Shown here: piece by piece, positions 27,751 through 37,010 of the stretch
Numbering within the stretch: position 1 is the first letter of the stretch
How the letters are laid out: every line of letters begins with the position of its first letter
Origin: Dyadobacter subterraneus
GTDB taxonomy: Bacteria > Bacteroidota > Bacteroidia > Cytophagales > Spirosomataceae
Length of the DNA stretch: 64,000 nucleotides
Direction of reading: 5' to 3'
NCBI RefSeq assembly: GCF_015221875.1
Contig: NZ_JACYGY010000002.1
Span: 867,573 to 931,572 of the forward strand
Notes under the pieces: model-generated
Databases searched by the model: none
The model's input: the letters and a program-made list of their open reading frames with translations, nothing else
Told to the model about the DNA's origin: nothing
Translations under genes and position numbers: made by a program

Positions 27751-30069
27751 TTAGATCTTCCTGACCACAATCTGAATATCAGAATTCCTCCCCTTATCAT
27801 CACTACAAGAAATCTTAACCCGCCCAACCGGTGGATTAATAAATACCGCTTCATGCGGCGCAGAACGCTTCACTAACTTATCATTCACATACCAAAAAAC
27901 CTCCTGCACATCATTCCCGGTTTGGCAGCTTAACTGGATTTGCTGCGGTTCATTAGTCTGAATGAAATATTCACTACCATCATTCGGACTGGTAATCAGA
28001 GGCGCGCCTTCCCGGAAAACTCTTTCACAAAAAGGATTATGAGGCGGCAGTTTTAGGTAAGGAATTTTCTTTGATTCATAATAAGCAATGAGCTCAGGAG
28101 CCAGATTTGGGTATGTTTTCTTCACAAAACCATTTTCAGGAAGACAATAAGTACAATAAGAAATTCTCCCGGCAACATCTGTAAAGACATATCGCAGATG
28201 CTGACATTTATGATATGGAGAAACACCCATGATGTAATAATCCGTAATCTGATGATCACAAAAATCGCTTGGAATATTGCCGCTGACGGCGCATATTTTT
28301 CTCAAAGCCACATTCTCAGGCATTTGATACCAGCCTTTCGAAGAATTGTAGTCCAACGCATTGAAGATTGAAAACAATAACGGCGTTGCAGTATTTGCAC
28401 CGCTCAACTCCGGAACGCCTTCACCAGAAAAATTCCCAACCCAGACGCCAATGGTATATTTTCGGTTATACCCAATACTCCATGCATCCCGCTTTCCATA
28501 AGATGTTCCGGTTTTCCAGGCGATTTTTGGTAAGTGATAAGTATTGTCAAAATTGGAAGGTAAATCCGGCCTTGTTACCTGCGTTAAAATATTATTTAAA
28601 AGGAAAGTTGCTTCTTTTGAAACCAGCTGTTCGCCCTTTTTTGAAACGGGTGTTTCCATAGTATATCGAATTGGTTTTAATTCTCCCTCATTTGAAAAAG
28701 CTGCAAAAAGTCTGGTTAATTCTTCTAGCGTAACGCCGCAGCCTCCCAGAATCATGGATAATCCCAAATCTTTGGATTGCTTTCGGATCGTTTGAAAATC
28801 TGCTTTTTTCAATTTATCAATTAAAACCGGTGTACTGATTTCCTTCAAAATCTTGACTGCCGGGATATTCAAAGAATTGGCTAAAGCAAATTCCATAGTA
28901 ACCTGACCGTTAAAATGCTGGTCAAAATTTTCTGGTTCGTAGCCGCTGAAATTTGTTGGAACATCATTTAAAACCATTTTCGGTGTGATAATTCCTTTGT
29001 CAAAAGCAGTTGCATAAAGTATTGGTTTTAACGTACTACCGGGAGAACGAATCGCACGAATTCCATCCACCTGTCCACCGTCAAATGGATTGTTGAAATC
29101 GGCCGAACCAGCGTAAGCTTCAACAGCCATCGTTTCATTATTAATAACCAGCACCGCTGCATTGTGAATGTTCATGCTTTGCAGCCTGTTGACATAGTTT
29201 TTTACCTGTTCTTCAATTTGTTTCTGAGATTGGATTTTGATCGTTGTATTGATAATCGGCTGATCCGGTAAATCCTTTTTCAAACGCAAAGCAAGATGAG
29301 GCGCTTGTTTTGGCGCAGAGAGTCGGCGGACCATTAGTTGTTCGCTGATAGCATCTTGAATAACATTTGAGTCAAATAAATTTTCTTTACCAAATCGTGT
29401 CAGCCATTGATTCCTGGCGATTTTCAATGCTTCATTTCGTATACCGGGATGCAAGCTTGACGGTCGGTTTGGAACGATAGTAAGTGCCGTAATTTCAGCA
29501 AGACTTAATAATTGCGGAGCTTTTCCAAAATATAAAAGTGAAGCAGCTTTAATCCCTTCAATATTTCCTCCATAAGGAACCAGATTGAGATACAGTTGAA
29601 GAATTTCATCTTTTGAGAAATGTAATTCCAGCTGCATCGCCCGAAATGATTCTTTCAATTTATTCAGATAAGTTCTTTTTTTAGGCTCCAATAATCTGAC
29701 AACCTGCATAGTAATGGTTGAAGCACCAGATGTTCTTCTGCCGCTAAAAATATTTCTCCCGGCTGCCCGAATCATTGCCAATGGATTAATTCCGGGATGA
29801 TAGTAGAAATATTGATCCTCCTTATGGATCAGCGTTTTTTGTAAAAGAGGCGTGATTTCAGCAATTTTAGTGTAAAGCCGCCATTTATCATCAGGACTTA
29901 AAAACGCATGTAAAACGGTTCCGTCGCTGGCGGTGATTTGGGTTGAATATTGAATTTTTGGTTGGAATGGGAACAGGAGGTCAATTAATAGAAATGATAA
30001 GATAAAGCAGCTAAACAATAAAATTGCTCTTTTCAGAAAAATTATTGGCGGGAGTTTGATGAGTGACAA
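27751..30069 (-). CDS. pbpC: Penicillin-binding protein 1C
   Basis: A bifunctional class A murein synthase of 772 residues. After an N-terminal membrane anchor (about 10-32) comes the GT51 transglycosylase, with the catalytic glutamate in HKEDQYFYYHPG and the GASTITMQV motif. The transpeptidase domain has SPGSTLKP (active serine plus lysine), the second-motif ANSLNIP and KTGTSYGKRDAW. The C-terminal Ig-like PBP1C domain (about 690-772) is the mark separating PbpC from PBP1A/1B. The only in-frame start is TTG at 30069; an in-frame stop lies just upstream. PBP1C in E. coli is a minor synthase whose partner, alpha-2-macroglobulin YfhM, is often adjacent; it is absent here. Confidence 0.93.
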   Translation of the reverse strand: MSLIKLPPIIFLKRAILLFSCFILSFLLIDLLFPFQPKIQYSTQITASDGTVLHAFLSPDDKWRLYTKIAEITPLLQKTLIHKEDQYFYYHPGINPLAMIRAAGRNIFSGRRTSGASTITMQVVRLLEPKKRTYLNKLKESFRAMQLELHFSKDEILQLYLNLVPYGGNIEGIKAASLLYFGKAPQLLSLAEITALTIVPNRPSSLHPGIRNEALKIARNQWLTRFGKENLFDSNVIQDAISEQLMVRRLSAPKQAPHLALRLKKDLPDQPIINTTIKIQSQKQIEEQVKNYVNRLQSMNIHNAAVLVINNETMAVEAYAGSADFNNPFDGGQVDGIRAIRSPGSTLKPILYATAFDKGIITPKMVLNDVPTNFSGYEPENFDQHFNGQVTMEFALANSLNIPAVKILKEISTPVLIDKLKKADFQTIRKQSKDLGLSMILGGCGVTLEELTRLFAAFSNEGELKPIRYTMETPVSKKGEQLVSKEATFLLNNILTQVTRPDLPSNFDNTYHLPKIAWKTGTSYGKRDAWSIGYNRKYTIGVWVGNFSGEGVPELSGANTATPLLFSIFNALDYNSSKGWYQMPENVALRKICAVSGNIPSDFCDHQITDYYIMGVSPYHKCQHLRYVFTDVAGRISYCTYCLPENGFVKKTYPNLAPELIAYYESKKIPYLKLPPHNPFCERVFREGAPLITSPNDGSEYFIQTNEPQQIQLSCQTGNDVQEVFWYVNDKLVKRSAPHEAVFINPPVGRVKISCSDDKGRNSDIQIVVRKI

Positions 30070-30110
30070 TTCGATTTCTTGATAAGGGGAGTTAACATTA
30101 TATTAGACTT

Positions 30111-30412
30111 TATACCATCGGCATATTTCGTAGGTAGAAAATGCAAAAACCTCTGCATACGAGGCGTTCCTATCGGAACGCTTTGTGATAAAATTCTCTT
30201 TGCTTGCTACCAATAAAATGTACCTAAGGTACATAATCCGCCGCAAATTAGGTTTATTGGTTTTCCAGGTGCCGGACGTTTATGCCATCGGCATATTTCG
30301 TAGGTAGAAAATACGGAACACTCCGCCTACGTGGCATTCCGATAGGAACGTGTTGTGGAAAGATTTCTATCATTTCTACTAACAAAATATACCGAAGGTA
30401 CAATGTAGGAAT
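30111..30412. repeat. Two tandem copies of an intergenic repeat (locus 3)
   Basis: Copy A (about 30111-30235) and copy B (about 30281-30405) are 170 bp apart and share an identical 28-bp core (from 30115 and 30285) that begins ccatcggcatattt. Downstream of each core are matching but diverged palindromes: gcgttcc/ggaacgc in A, cattcc/ggaacg in B, then tgtacc-taa-ggtaca in A and tacc-gaa-ggta in B. The 460-bp gap between pbpC and glpK is otherwise empty except for the glpK promoter. Confidence 0.75.
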
Positions 30413-30440
30413 TTGCGTATTTTTCAAATAAATATATTTG
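30412..30440 (+). promoter_or_regulatory. Bacteroidota-type promoter for glpK
   Basis: TTTG (30412-30415), a 17-base spacer and TATATTTG (30433-30440) match the consensus with no mismatch. Predicted start near 30447, about 83 nt before the ATG. Confidence 0.6.
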
Positions 30441-30529
30441 TTCAATGCGCATCTGTTAACATTTGTCCATCCCGCTAAAATTTCCTTATTTACTGACATA
30501 TTACAAATAAAGACAATCATAATACCATT

Positions 30530-32029
30530 ATGTCAAAATATATTGCGGCTATTGACCAGGGAACAACGAGTACGCGTTGCATTCTATTTAATCATCAGGG
30601 AAAAATTGTTTCCGTCGGGCAAAAGGAGCACGAACAGATTTATCCGCAGCCGGGCTGGGTTGAACATAATCCGGAAGAAATCTGGAAAAATACACTGGAA
30701 GTAATCGCGATTTCCCGTATAAAAGCCTCTGCAACAGCCGCCGATATAGCAGCCATTGGTATTACAAATCAAAGAGAAACAACGGTTGTCTGGAATCGTC
30801 GGACGGGAAAACCATACTACAATGCACTTGTTTGGCAGGATACCCGGACGACGGATTTAGTAGCCAAATATGAAAAAGAAGGCGGACTAAACCAGTTTCG
30901 GGATAAAACAGGCTTGCCGGTTTCAACTTATTTCAGCGGTTTAAAATTAAAATGGCTTCTGGAAAATGTTGAAGGTTTGCGCGCAGATGCCGAAAAGGGA
31001 GAAGCTATTTTTGGAAATATTGATACTTTTTTAATCTGGAACCTGACAGGCGGAGGCCATGGCGGAATTCATGTAACGGACGTTACCAATGCCAGCCGGA
31101 CACAATTAATGAACTTGCGGACTTTACAATGGGATCAGGAAATGCTGGATGCTTACAATATTCCTTTCTTAATGTTACCTGAAATAAAAAGCAGCAGTGA
31201 GGTTTATGGAACGGTTAGCAATGAAGTTTTGCCGGGCGTTCCGGTTGCAGGAATTCTGGGGGATCAGCATGCGGCGTTGGTCGGACAAACATGTTTTGAG
31301 CCGGGTATGGCAAAAAATACCTATGGAACAGGTTGCTTTTTGGTGATGAATACCGGTTCAGAATTGAAAATGTCGGATAACGGCTTGCTTACAACAATTG
31401 CCTATAAATTTGGTAATGAGCCAGTCCAATATGCATTGGAAGGAAGTGTTGCGGTAACCGGTGCCTTGGTACAATGGGTTCAGGACAATTTGGGATTGAT
31501 TGAAAAAAGCAGTGATATCGAAAGTCTGGCTAAAACGGTGGAAGACAATGGCGGAGCCTATTTTGTCCCTGCATTTTCCGGATTGTATGCACCTTACTGG
31601 CGTAATGATGCGCGCGGAGTCATCGCAGGTTTGACGCGTTATGTTACCAAAGGACATATTGCCAGAGCTGTTTTGGAAGCGACAGCTTATCAGACACTTG
31701 ATGTTGTAAATGCCATGGAACAGGATTCCGGTATCAAATTATCATCTTTGCGTGTCGATGGCGGAATGGTTTTGAATGAATTGCTGATGAAATTCCAGGC
31801 TGATATGCTGAATACACAAGTCGTTTCACCGGCAGTAGCGGAAACTACCGCATTGGGTGCAGCTTATGCGGCAGGTTTGGCAGTTGGTTATTGGAAAAAT
31901 ACAGACGAATTGAAAAGTAACTGGGCTATTGCGCATACCTGGAATCCGGATATGGAGGAAGCAAAACGCGAGGCATTATACAAAGGATGGCAAAAGGCAG
32001 TTACAAAATCCTACGCCTGGATTGATTAA
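30530..32029 (+). CDS. glpK: Glycerol kinase
   Basis: GlpK phosphorylates glycerol to sn-glycerol-3-phosphate. The 499-residue protein aligns by eye with the FGGY family: ATP-binding [12 protein letters not shown] (8-19), the glycerol-contact segments [17 protein letters not shown] and [12 protein letters not shown], and the C-terminal [18 protein letters not shown]. Length equals that of E. coli GlpK (about 500). Glycerol facilitator and dehydrogenase genes (glpF, glpD) are not next to it, so it stands alone behind its own promoter. A glycerophosphodiesterase gene lies about 7 kb upstream, possibly a source of substrate, but nothing shows coregulation. Identification secure. Confidence 0.97.
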   Translation: MSKYIAAIDQGTTSTRCILFNHQGKIVSVGQKEHEQIYPQPGWVEHNPEEIWKNTLEVIAISRIKASATAADIAAIGITNQRETTVVWNRRTGKPYYNALVWQDTRTTDLVAKYEKEGGLNQFRDKTGLPVSTYFSGLKLKWLLENVEGLRADAEKGEAIFGNIDTFLIWNLTGGGHGGIHVTDVTNASRTQLMNLRTLQWDQEMLDAYNIPFLMLPEIKSSSEVYGTVSNEVLPGVPVAGILGDQHAALVGQTCFEPGMAKNTYGTGCFLVMNTGSELKMSDNGLLTTIAYKFGNEPVQYALEGSVAVTGALVQWVQDNLGLIEKSSDIESLAKTVEDNGGAYFVPAFSGLYAPYWRNDARGVIAGLTRYVTKGHIARAVLEATAYQTLDVVNAMEQDSGIKLSSLRVDGGMVLNELLMKFQADMLNTQVVSPAVAETTALGAAYAAGLAVGYWKNTDELKSNWAIAHTWNPDMEEAKREALYKGWQKAVTKSYAWID

Positions 32030-32146
32030 TGAAAATTTAATGCAGGAATGAACTATTTTATAATCTGTATAAACTAAACTCTTTTTTTGGCCTGTGTTCC
32101 TTTAAAGCGTAACTTCGCGGCGCGAAAACCTAATTAAAGTAGCCTT

Positions 32147-32956
32147 ATGCATACCCTCCATCTTAAAAAGCCACTTGCTTTTTTTGATCTTGAAACTACC
32201 GGTGTAAACATTGCCCGGGATCGGATCGTAGAAATATCGGTGGTGAAGGCTTTGCCTAATGGGGAAACGGAAATTCGTACAAGACGCGTTAATCCTGAAA
32301 TGCCTATTCCGCTGGAAAGCAGTCTGATACATGGCATTTATGATGAAGATGTAAAGGATGCGCCGACGTTTAAAATGTTCGCAAAGAACCTTGCAACGTT
32401 TTTAGACGGCTGCGATCTGGCTGGATTTAACAGCAACCGTTTTGATATTCCAATGCTGGTTGAAGAGTTTTTACGCGTTGGTGTTGAATTTGATATCAAA
32501 AACCGTCGCACAATAGATGCCCAGCGGATTTACCATATGATGGAGCCAAGAAATCTGTCTGCTGCCTATAAATTTTATTGTGATAAATCGCTGACAGATG
32601 CACATAGTGCGGAAGCTGATACTATAGCAACTTTTGAAGTTCTTCAAGGTCAAATTGCTCGTTATCAGGGTAAAAAGGTGATTGATTCACATGGAAAAGA
32701 ATTAGGAACCGTCGAAAATGATGTAGCGGCTTTGCATGCGTTAACCGCGTCGAAGCTTATTGATTTTGCAGGACGCATGGTTTATAACGAGAAAGGGGAG
32801 GAAGTTTTTAACTTTGGAAAACATAACGGCAAACGTGTTGCTGATGTTTTGAAAAACGAGCCTTCTTTTTACGACTGGCTTATGAAAGCGGAATTTCCAT
32901 TGGATACGAAACGTAAGCTGACAGAAATAAAATTACGTGCTTTAACACAGAGATAA
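32147..32956 (+). CDS. DnaQ-like 3'-5' exonuclease (DEDD family)
   Basis: A 269-residue protein with an N-terminal RNase-T/DnaQ exonuclease domain: FFDLETTGV (D14, E16; Exo I), a central SNRFDIPMLVEEF (Exo II aspartate) and HSAEADT (Exo III). The C-terminal part contains FNFGKHNGKRVADVLKNEPSFYDWLM, a small module also found at the end of some exonuclease X-like proteins. It could be a stand-alone proofreading or repair nuclease; a dedicated DNA polymerase III epsilon subunit is possible but cannot be distinguished. It is transcribed on its own between glpK and the nuo block. Family confident. Confidence 0.85.
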   Translation: MHTLHLKKPLAFFDLETTGVNIARDRIVEISVVKALPNGETEIRTRRVNPEMPIPLESSLIHGIYDEDVKDAPTFKMFAKNLATFLDGCDLAGFNSNRFDIPMLVEEFLRVGVEFDIKNRRTIDAQRIYHMMEPRNLSAAYKFYCDKSLTDAHSAEADTIATFEVLQGQIARYQGKKVIDSHGKELGTVENDVAALHALTASKLIDFAGRMVYNEKGEEVFNFGKHNGKRVADVLKNEPSFYDWLMKAEFPLDTKRKLTEIKLRALTQR

Positions 32957-32976
32957 CATAATAGGTACGCTTAACA

Positions 32977-33007
32977 TTTGAGTAAGCGGTATTTATGTCT
33001 ATTTTTG
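32977..33007 (+). promoter_or_regulatory. Bacteroidota-type promoter for nuoKLMN
   Basis: TTTG at 32977-32980, a 19-base spacer and TATTTTTG at 33000-33007 are an exact consensus match. Transcription would begin near 33014, roughly 100 nt ahead of nuoK, supporting nuoK as the first gene of this operon. Confidence 0.62.
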
Positions 33008-33112
33008 CCAGCATATAAAGATAAATTCAGTGATTGGGGCAATAATCCGAAGTCCTGAAAATTTTAAATTATTGACTAATTTTAATCGAATACCCATTTA
33101 GGTAAATCTGCT

Positions 33113-33451
33113 ATGATCCCGAACCCGAATATACCAGAGGTTATTCAGAATGTCCCGCTTCAATATTATCTCATCCTCAGCACATTACTTTTTGTGATTG
33201 GTATCATTGGCGTACTTACACGCCGCAATGCGATCATCATTTTTATGTCTGTCGAGTTGATGTTAAATGCCGCTAATATTTTATTGATCGCTTTTTCATC
33301 TTACCGGTCGGATCCTTCCGGGCAGGTATTCGTGTTTTTTATTATGGCCGTAGCCGCTGCCGAGGTAGCTGTTGGTTTGGCGATCATCGTTATGATTTAC
33401 CGGAATACGCGTAATACGGACATCGGTTTCCTTAATAAATTGAAATGGTAA
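33113..33451 (+). CDS. nuoK: NADH-quinone oxidoreductase subunit K
   Basis: NuoK is a small three-helix membrane subunit of complex I that takes part in proton transfer. The 112-residue protein shows three hydrophobic segments and the conserved membrane glutamates: E47 in FMSVELMLNAANI (helix 2) and the second in AEVAVGLAI (helix 3). Length matches E. coli NuoK (100) plus a short N-terminal tail. It begins a nuoK-L-M-N block; the usual upstream partners nuoA-J are missing from the window and a nuclease gene is directly upstream. Spacing to nuoL is 31 bp. Identification secure. Confidence 0.95.
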   Translation: MIPNPNIPEVIQNVPLQYYLILSTLLFVIGIIGVLTRRNAIIIFMSVELMLNAANILLIAFSSYRSDPSGQVFVFFIMAVAAAEVAVGLAIIVMIYRNTRNTDIGFLNKLKW

Positions 33452-33482
33452 GCCTTATTGGTTAATATACAAAATATAGAAT

Positions 33483-35399
33483 ATGTCTGCTTCATTACTA
33501 GTTCTGATTCCATTATTACCTTTTTTGGGTTTTCTGATTAATGGTCTCGGATTCCGTACAATACCAAAAGGTGCCGTTGGGATAATCGGGTCATTAGCTG
33601 TTATAGGTAGTTTTGCTCTTTCTCTGAATGCGTTTAATGCATTCGTTGCAGCCGGAAGCACTCCTTTTGTTTTGCCGCTTTTCAACTGGATCACGGTTGG
33701 CAATCTTAACATTCCATTTTCTTTCCAGATCGATCAGCTTTCATTATTGATGTTGATGATTATTACGGGTGTGGGATCATTAATCCACATTTATTCAATC
33801 GGTTACATGAAACATGATGAAGGTTTCGGTAAGTTTTTTGCTTATCTGAATCTCTTCCTTTTCTTCATGTTACTGCTCGTTTTAGGTTCAAATTATGTAA
33901 TCATGTTTATCGGTTGGGAAGGTGTAGGACTTTGTTCTTATCTGCTGATCGGGTTTTGGAATAAAAATACAAACTATAACAACGCTGCTCGTAAGGCGTT
34001 CATCATGAACCGTGTAGGAGATTTGGGTTTCCTCTTAGGGATTTTCACAATCATCGCTACTTTCGGTTCAGTAGAATATCTTGAAGTATTTAGTAAGGCC
34101 ACGAGTTTCTCAATTGGTGATCCCGTAATTATTGCAATTACTTTGTTTCTGTTTATTGGAGCAATGGGAAAATCGGCACAAATTCCTTTATATACCTGGT
34201 TACCAGATGCGATGGCGGGTCCAACACCGGTTTCTGCACTTATCCACGCAGCAACGATGGTAACGGCAGGAATTTATATGGTGATCCGTTCAAACGTCCT
34301 CTATTCTCTTGCGCCGTCAACGCTTGAACTGGTTGGAATTATCGGTGGTGCAACGGCACTTTTTGCTGCATCGATCGGACTTTTACAAAATGATATCAAA
34401 AAAGTACTGGCTTATTCTACTGTAAGTCAGCTGGGGTATATGTTCATGGGGTTAGGTGCGATGGCTTATTCGGCTTCGATGTTCCACGTAATTACCCACG
34501 CATTTTTCAAAGCATTATTATTCCTTGGAGCTGGTAGCGTTATTCACGCTATGTCCGACGAACAGGATATTCGTTCAATGGGTGGTTTGCGTAAAAAACT
34601 TCCAATCACGTTCCTTACTTTTTTAATCGCAACAATTGCGATTTCAGGTATTCCTCCATTCGCAGGTTTCTTCTCAAAGGATGAAATTCTGGCCCACGTT
34701 TTTGAACATAATAAAGCACTTTGGGTAGTCGGTGTACTTGGTTCCTTGATGACATCCTTCTATATGTTCCGTCTGCTTTTCCTTACTTTCTTTGGAAAAT
34801 TCCGCGGGACACATGATCAGGAGCATCATTTGCATGAATCGCCTGCCTCCATGACAATTCCTTTGGTGATTCTGGCCGTTCTTTCTGCTTTGGGTGGATT
34901 TATCGGGGTTCCGGAAGCATTGCACGGAACACATCACTTGGCAGAATTTATGGAGCCATTGTATGCAGGTTCACACCAGGTTAATCCGGCAGCTTTTGAA
35001 CCAACGACTTTGTCGCATTCCGAAGAATATATTTTGATGGCCGTTTCGGTTGGTGTTGCCTTGCTTTCTTTGATTGTTGCTTACGTGATGTATATTCAAA
35101 AAGAAAGTGTTCCTGCTCCGGATTCGGAAGAAAAATCAGCGGTACAAAATCTGGTTTACAACAAATATTACGTTGACGAACTTTACAACGCAGTTTTTGT
35201 AAAACCAATCAAATCACTTTCCAACGTCCTTTACAGTTTCGGTGAATTCTTCATTGATCTTTTTGTAAATGGTACGGCAAGGCTTATCGCTTTTCTGGGA
35301 GGGTTATTACGTAAAACGCAGACAGGTTCAACCGGTGATTACGTATTTGCTATGGTTTTAGGAATCGTGGTGATTTTGTTCTGGAAGCTGTTATTATAG
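33483..35399 (+). CDS. nuoL: NADH-quinone oxidoreductase subunit L
   Basis: The largest antiporter-like membrane subunit of complex I, pumping protons from the distal end of the membrane arm. The 638-residue protein has about 16 hydrophobic segments. Characteristic motifs are MFIGWEGVGLCSYLLIGFW with the key glutamate, GAMGKSAQIPLYTWLPDAMAGPTPVSALIHAATMV split across helices 7-8 with the key lysine and histidines, and the long C-terminal lateral helix followed by an anchoring helix. Length is near the norm (about 610-650). It lies between nuoK and nuoM in the standard order. Identification secure. Confidence 0.97.
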   Translation: MSASLLVLIPLLPFLGFLINGLGFRTIPKGAVGIIGSLAVIGSFALSLNAFNAFVAAGSTPFVLPLFNWITVGNLNIPFSFQIDQLSLLMLMIITGVGSLIHIYSIGYMKHDEGFGKFFAYLNLFLFFMLLLVLGSNYVIMFIGWEGVGLCSYLLIGFWNKNTNYNNAARKAFIMNRVGDLGFLLGIFTIIATFGSVEYLEVFSKATSFSIGDPVIIAITLFLFIGAMGKSAQIPLYTWLPDAMAGPTPVSALIHAATMVTAGIYMVIRSNVLYSLAPSTLELVGIIGGATALFAASIGLLQNDIKKVLAYSTVSQLGYMFMGLGAMAYSASMFHVITHAFFKALLFLGAGSVIHAMSDEQDIRSMGGLRKKLPITFLTFLIATIAISGIPPFAGFFSKDEILAHVFEHNKALWVVGVLGSLMTSFYMFRLLFLTFFGKFRGTHDQEHHLHESPASMTIPLVILAVLSALGGFIGVPEALHGTHHLAEFMEPLYAGSHQVNPAAFEPTTLSHSEEYILMAVSVGVALLSLIVAYVMYIQKESVPAPDSEEKSAVQNLVYNKYYVDELYNAVFVKPIKSLSNVLYSFGEFFIDLFVNGTARLIAFLGGLLRKTQTGSTGDYVFAMVLGIVVILFWKLLL

Positions 35400-35471
35400 G
35401 CATTTTGTTGAAACTGACATATTAAATATTTATACCGTTCACCATTTAGTGCTGACCGTTGACTTGAAAAT

Positions 35472-36920
35472 ATGCTTACTCTTCTTTTAATACTTTTGCC
35501 CATTGTGGCTGGCGTTATTACCCTCTTGGTTGGAGCTAATCTGGCGAAACAGGTAGCCTTAGTCGGCGCTCTTGCGGAGTTAGGACTTGCTCTTTTTGTA
35601 TGGTCTCAATTTGATCCGTCAGCTGGTGTTCAGTTTGGTTTTAAATATAATTGGCTTGCCTCCGCAGGAATTTCTTTTGCCGCGGGTTTGGATGGGATCA
35701 GTTTCGTGCTTGTATTGCTGACTGCCTTTTTAACGCCGCTGATCATTCTTTCGACATTTGGACATACTTATAAAAACAGTGCAGCCTTTTACTCGCTGAT
35801 CCTGTTTATGTCAGCGGCACTTGTAGGCGTTTTTACTGCAACCGACGCTTTCTTGTTCTACCTTTTCTTTGAAGCAGCACTTATTCCGGTTTATTTCCTT
35901 GCCGCCGTTTGGGGTGGAGAAAATCGTTTGAAAGTTACTTTCAAGTTCTTCATCTACACGATGTTCGGTAGTTTATTCATGCTTGTTGCATTGATCTATT
36001 TATACTATCAAACACCCGGAACGCATACTTCTGAAATTACAGCTTTTTATAATCTACAATTATCAGCCAAATCACAAGGATTTATATTCTGGGCGTTCTT
36101 TGTAGCTTTTGCTATCAAAATGCCATTATTTCCTTTCCACACCTGGCAGCCTGATACATATACAGAAGCACCAACACCGGCAACGATGTTACTTTCCGGT
36201 ATCATGCTTAAAATGGGGGTTTATGGTCTGATCCGCTTGTTGCTTCCAATTGTTCCGCTTGGTTTGCAATCTTATGGATTGCTTGCTGTAATTCTTTCTG
36301 TGATTGGAATTATTTACGGCTCGATCATCGCGATTCAGCAGCGTGATATGAAACGCCTGATTGCTTATTCATCCTTCGCTCACGTTGGATTGATGGCGGC
36401 TGGTGTTTTTGCTGCTTCAACAAATGGCTTACAGGGAGCGATTATTCAAATGCTTGCGCACGGTATCAACGTGGTAGGTTTATTCTTTGTAATTGATATC
36501 ATTCTTTCCCGTACCAAAACACGCAGTCTGGATCAATTGGGAGGAATCACGCAGGTTGCGCCTCAGTTGAGCGTATACTTTTTGATTATCCTTTTGGGAA
36601 GTGTTGCCTTGCCTTTGACAAACGGATTTGTTGGAGAATTCCTTTTGCTTTCGAGTGTTTTTGCATTCAACAGCTGGTTAGGCGCTATTGCTGGTTTGAC
36701 GATCATTCTTGGTTCAGTATACATGCTTCGTTTATTCCAGATGTCCATGTTCGGGCCCAAATCCAAATGGGTTGACGGTTTCCAGGATCTGACATTCAGC
36801 GAAAAAGCGGTGTTGCTGCCTTTGGTGATTATGGTTTTCTGGATTGGTATTTATCCAAATACATTTTTGACGATTTCCGAACCGGCCGTAAGCCATCTTT
36901 TACAATTGGTAGGAAGATAG
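35472..36920 (+). CDS. nuoM: NADH-quinone oxidoreductase subunit M
   Basis: The second antiporter-like proton-pumping subunit of complex I, 482 residues with about 14 hydrophobic segments. Diagnostic motifs are LFYLFFEAALIPVYFL with the conserved glutamate, AFAIKMPLFPFHTWQPD with the key lysine, EAPTPATMLLSGIMLKMGVYG, and RDMKRLIAYSSFAHVG. The TYTEAPTP string separates NuoM from NuoL and NuoN. A 72-bp spacer follows nuoL and a 90-bp spacer with short GCCGAAA-like repeats precedes nuoN, longer than usual for such an operon. Identification secure. Confidence 0.97.
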   Translation: MLTLLLILLPIVAGVITLLVGANLAKQVALVGALAELGLALFVWSQFDPSAGVQFGFKYNWLASAGISFAAGLDGISFVLVLLTAFLTPLIILSTFGHTYKNSAAFYSLILFMSAALVGVFTATDAFLFYLFFEAALIPVYFLAAVWGGENRLKVTFKFFIYTMFGSLFMLVALIYLYYQTPGTHTSEITAFYNLQLSAKSQGFIFWAFFVAFAIKMPLFPFHTWQPDTYTEAPTPATMLLSGIMLKMGVYGLIRLLLPIVPLGLQSYGLLAVILSVIGIIYGSIIAIQQRDMKRLIAYSSFAHVGLMAAGVFAASTNGLQGAIIQMLAHGINVVGLFFVIDIILSRTKTRSLDQLGGITQVAPQLSVYFLIILLGSVALPLTNGFVGEFLLLSSVFAFNSWLGAIAGLTIILGSVYMLRLFQMSMFGPKSKWVDGFQDLTFSEKAVLLPLVIMVFWIGIYPNTFLTISEPAVSHLLQLVGR

Positions 36921-36950
36921 TTTTCTAAAAGAAAGAATAATTAATATAGT

Positions 36951-36980
36951 CTGATAGCCGAAAGCCGACCGCCGAAAGCT
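36951..36980 (+). repeat. Short GCCGAAA-type repeat in the nuoM-nuoN spacer
   Basis: Three near-copies of gccgaaa/gccgac run in tandem between nuoM and nuoN. Looser matches (aacagccaacagct near 23365-23381, and accgttcacc..gaccgttgac between nuoL and nuoM near 35432-35463) look like the same type of word repetition. Confidence 0.45.
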
Positions 36981-37010
36981 ACTATTAATGACAAACGATA
37001 ATAAATAATT

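Noticed and set aside
30111..30412. Possible CRISPR array
   Set aside because: Only two copies 170 bp apart with diverged flanks, no regular repeat-spacer pattern and no cas genes.
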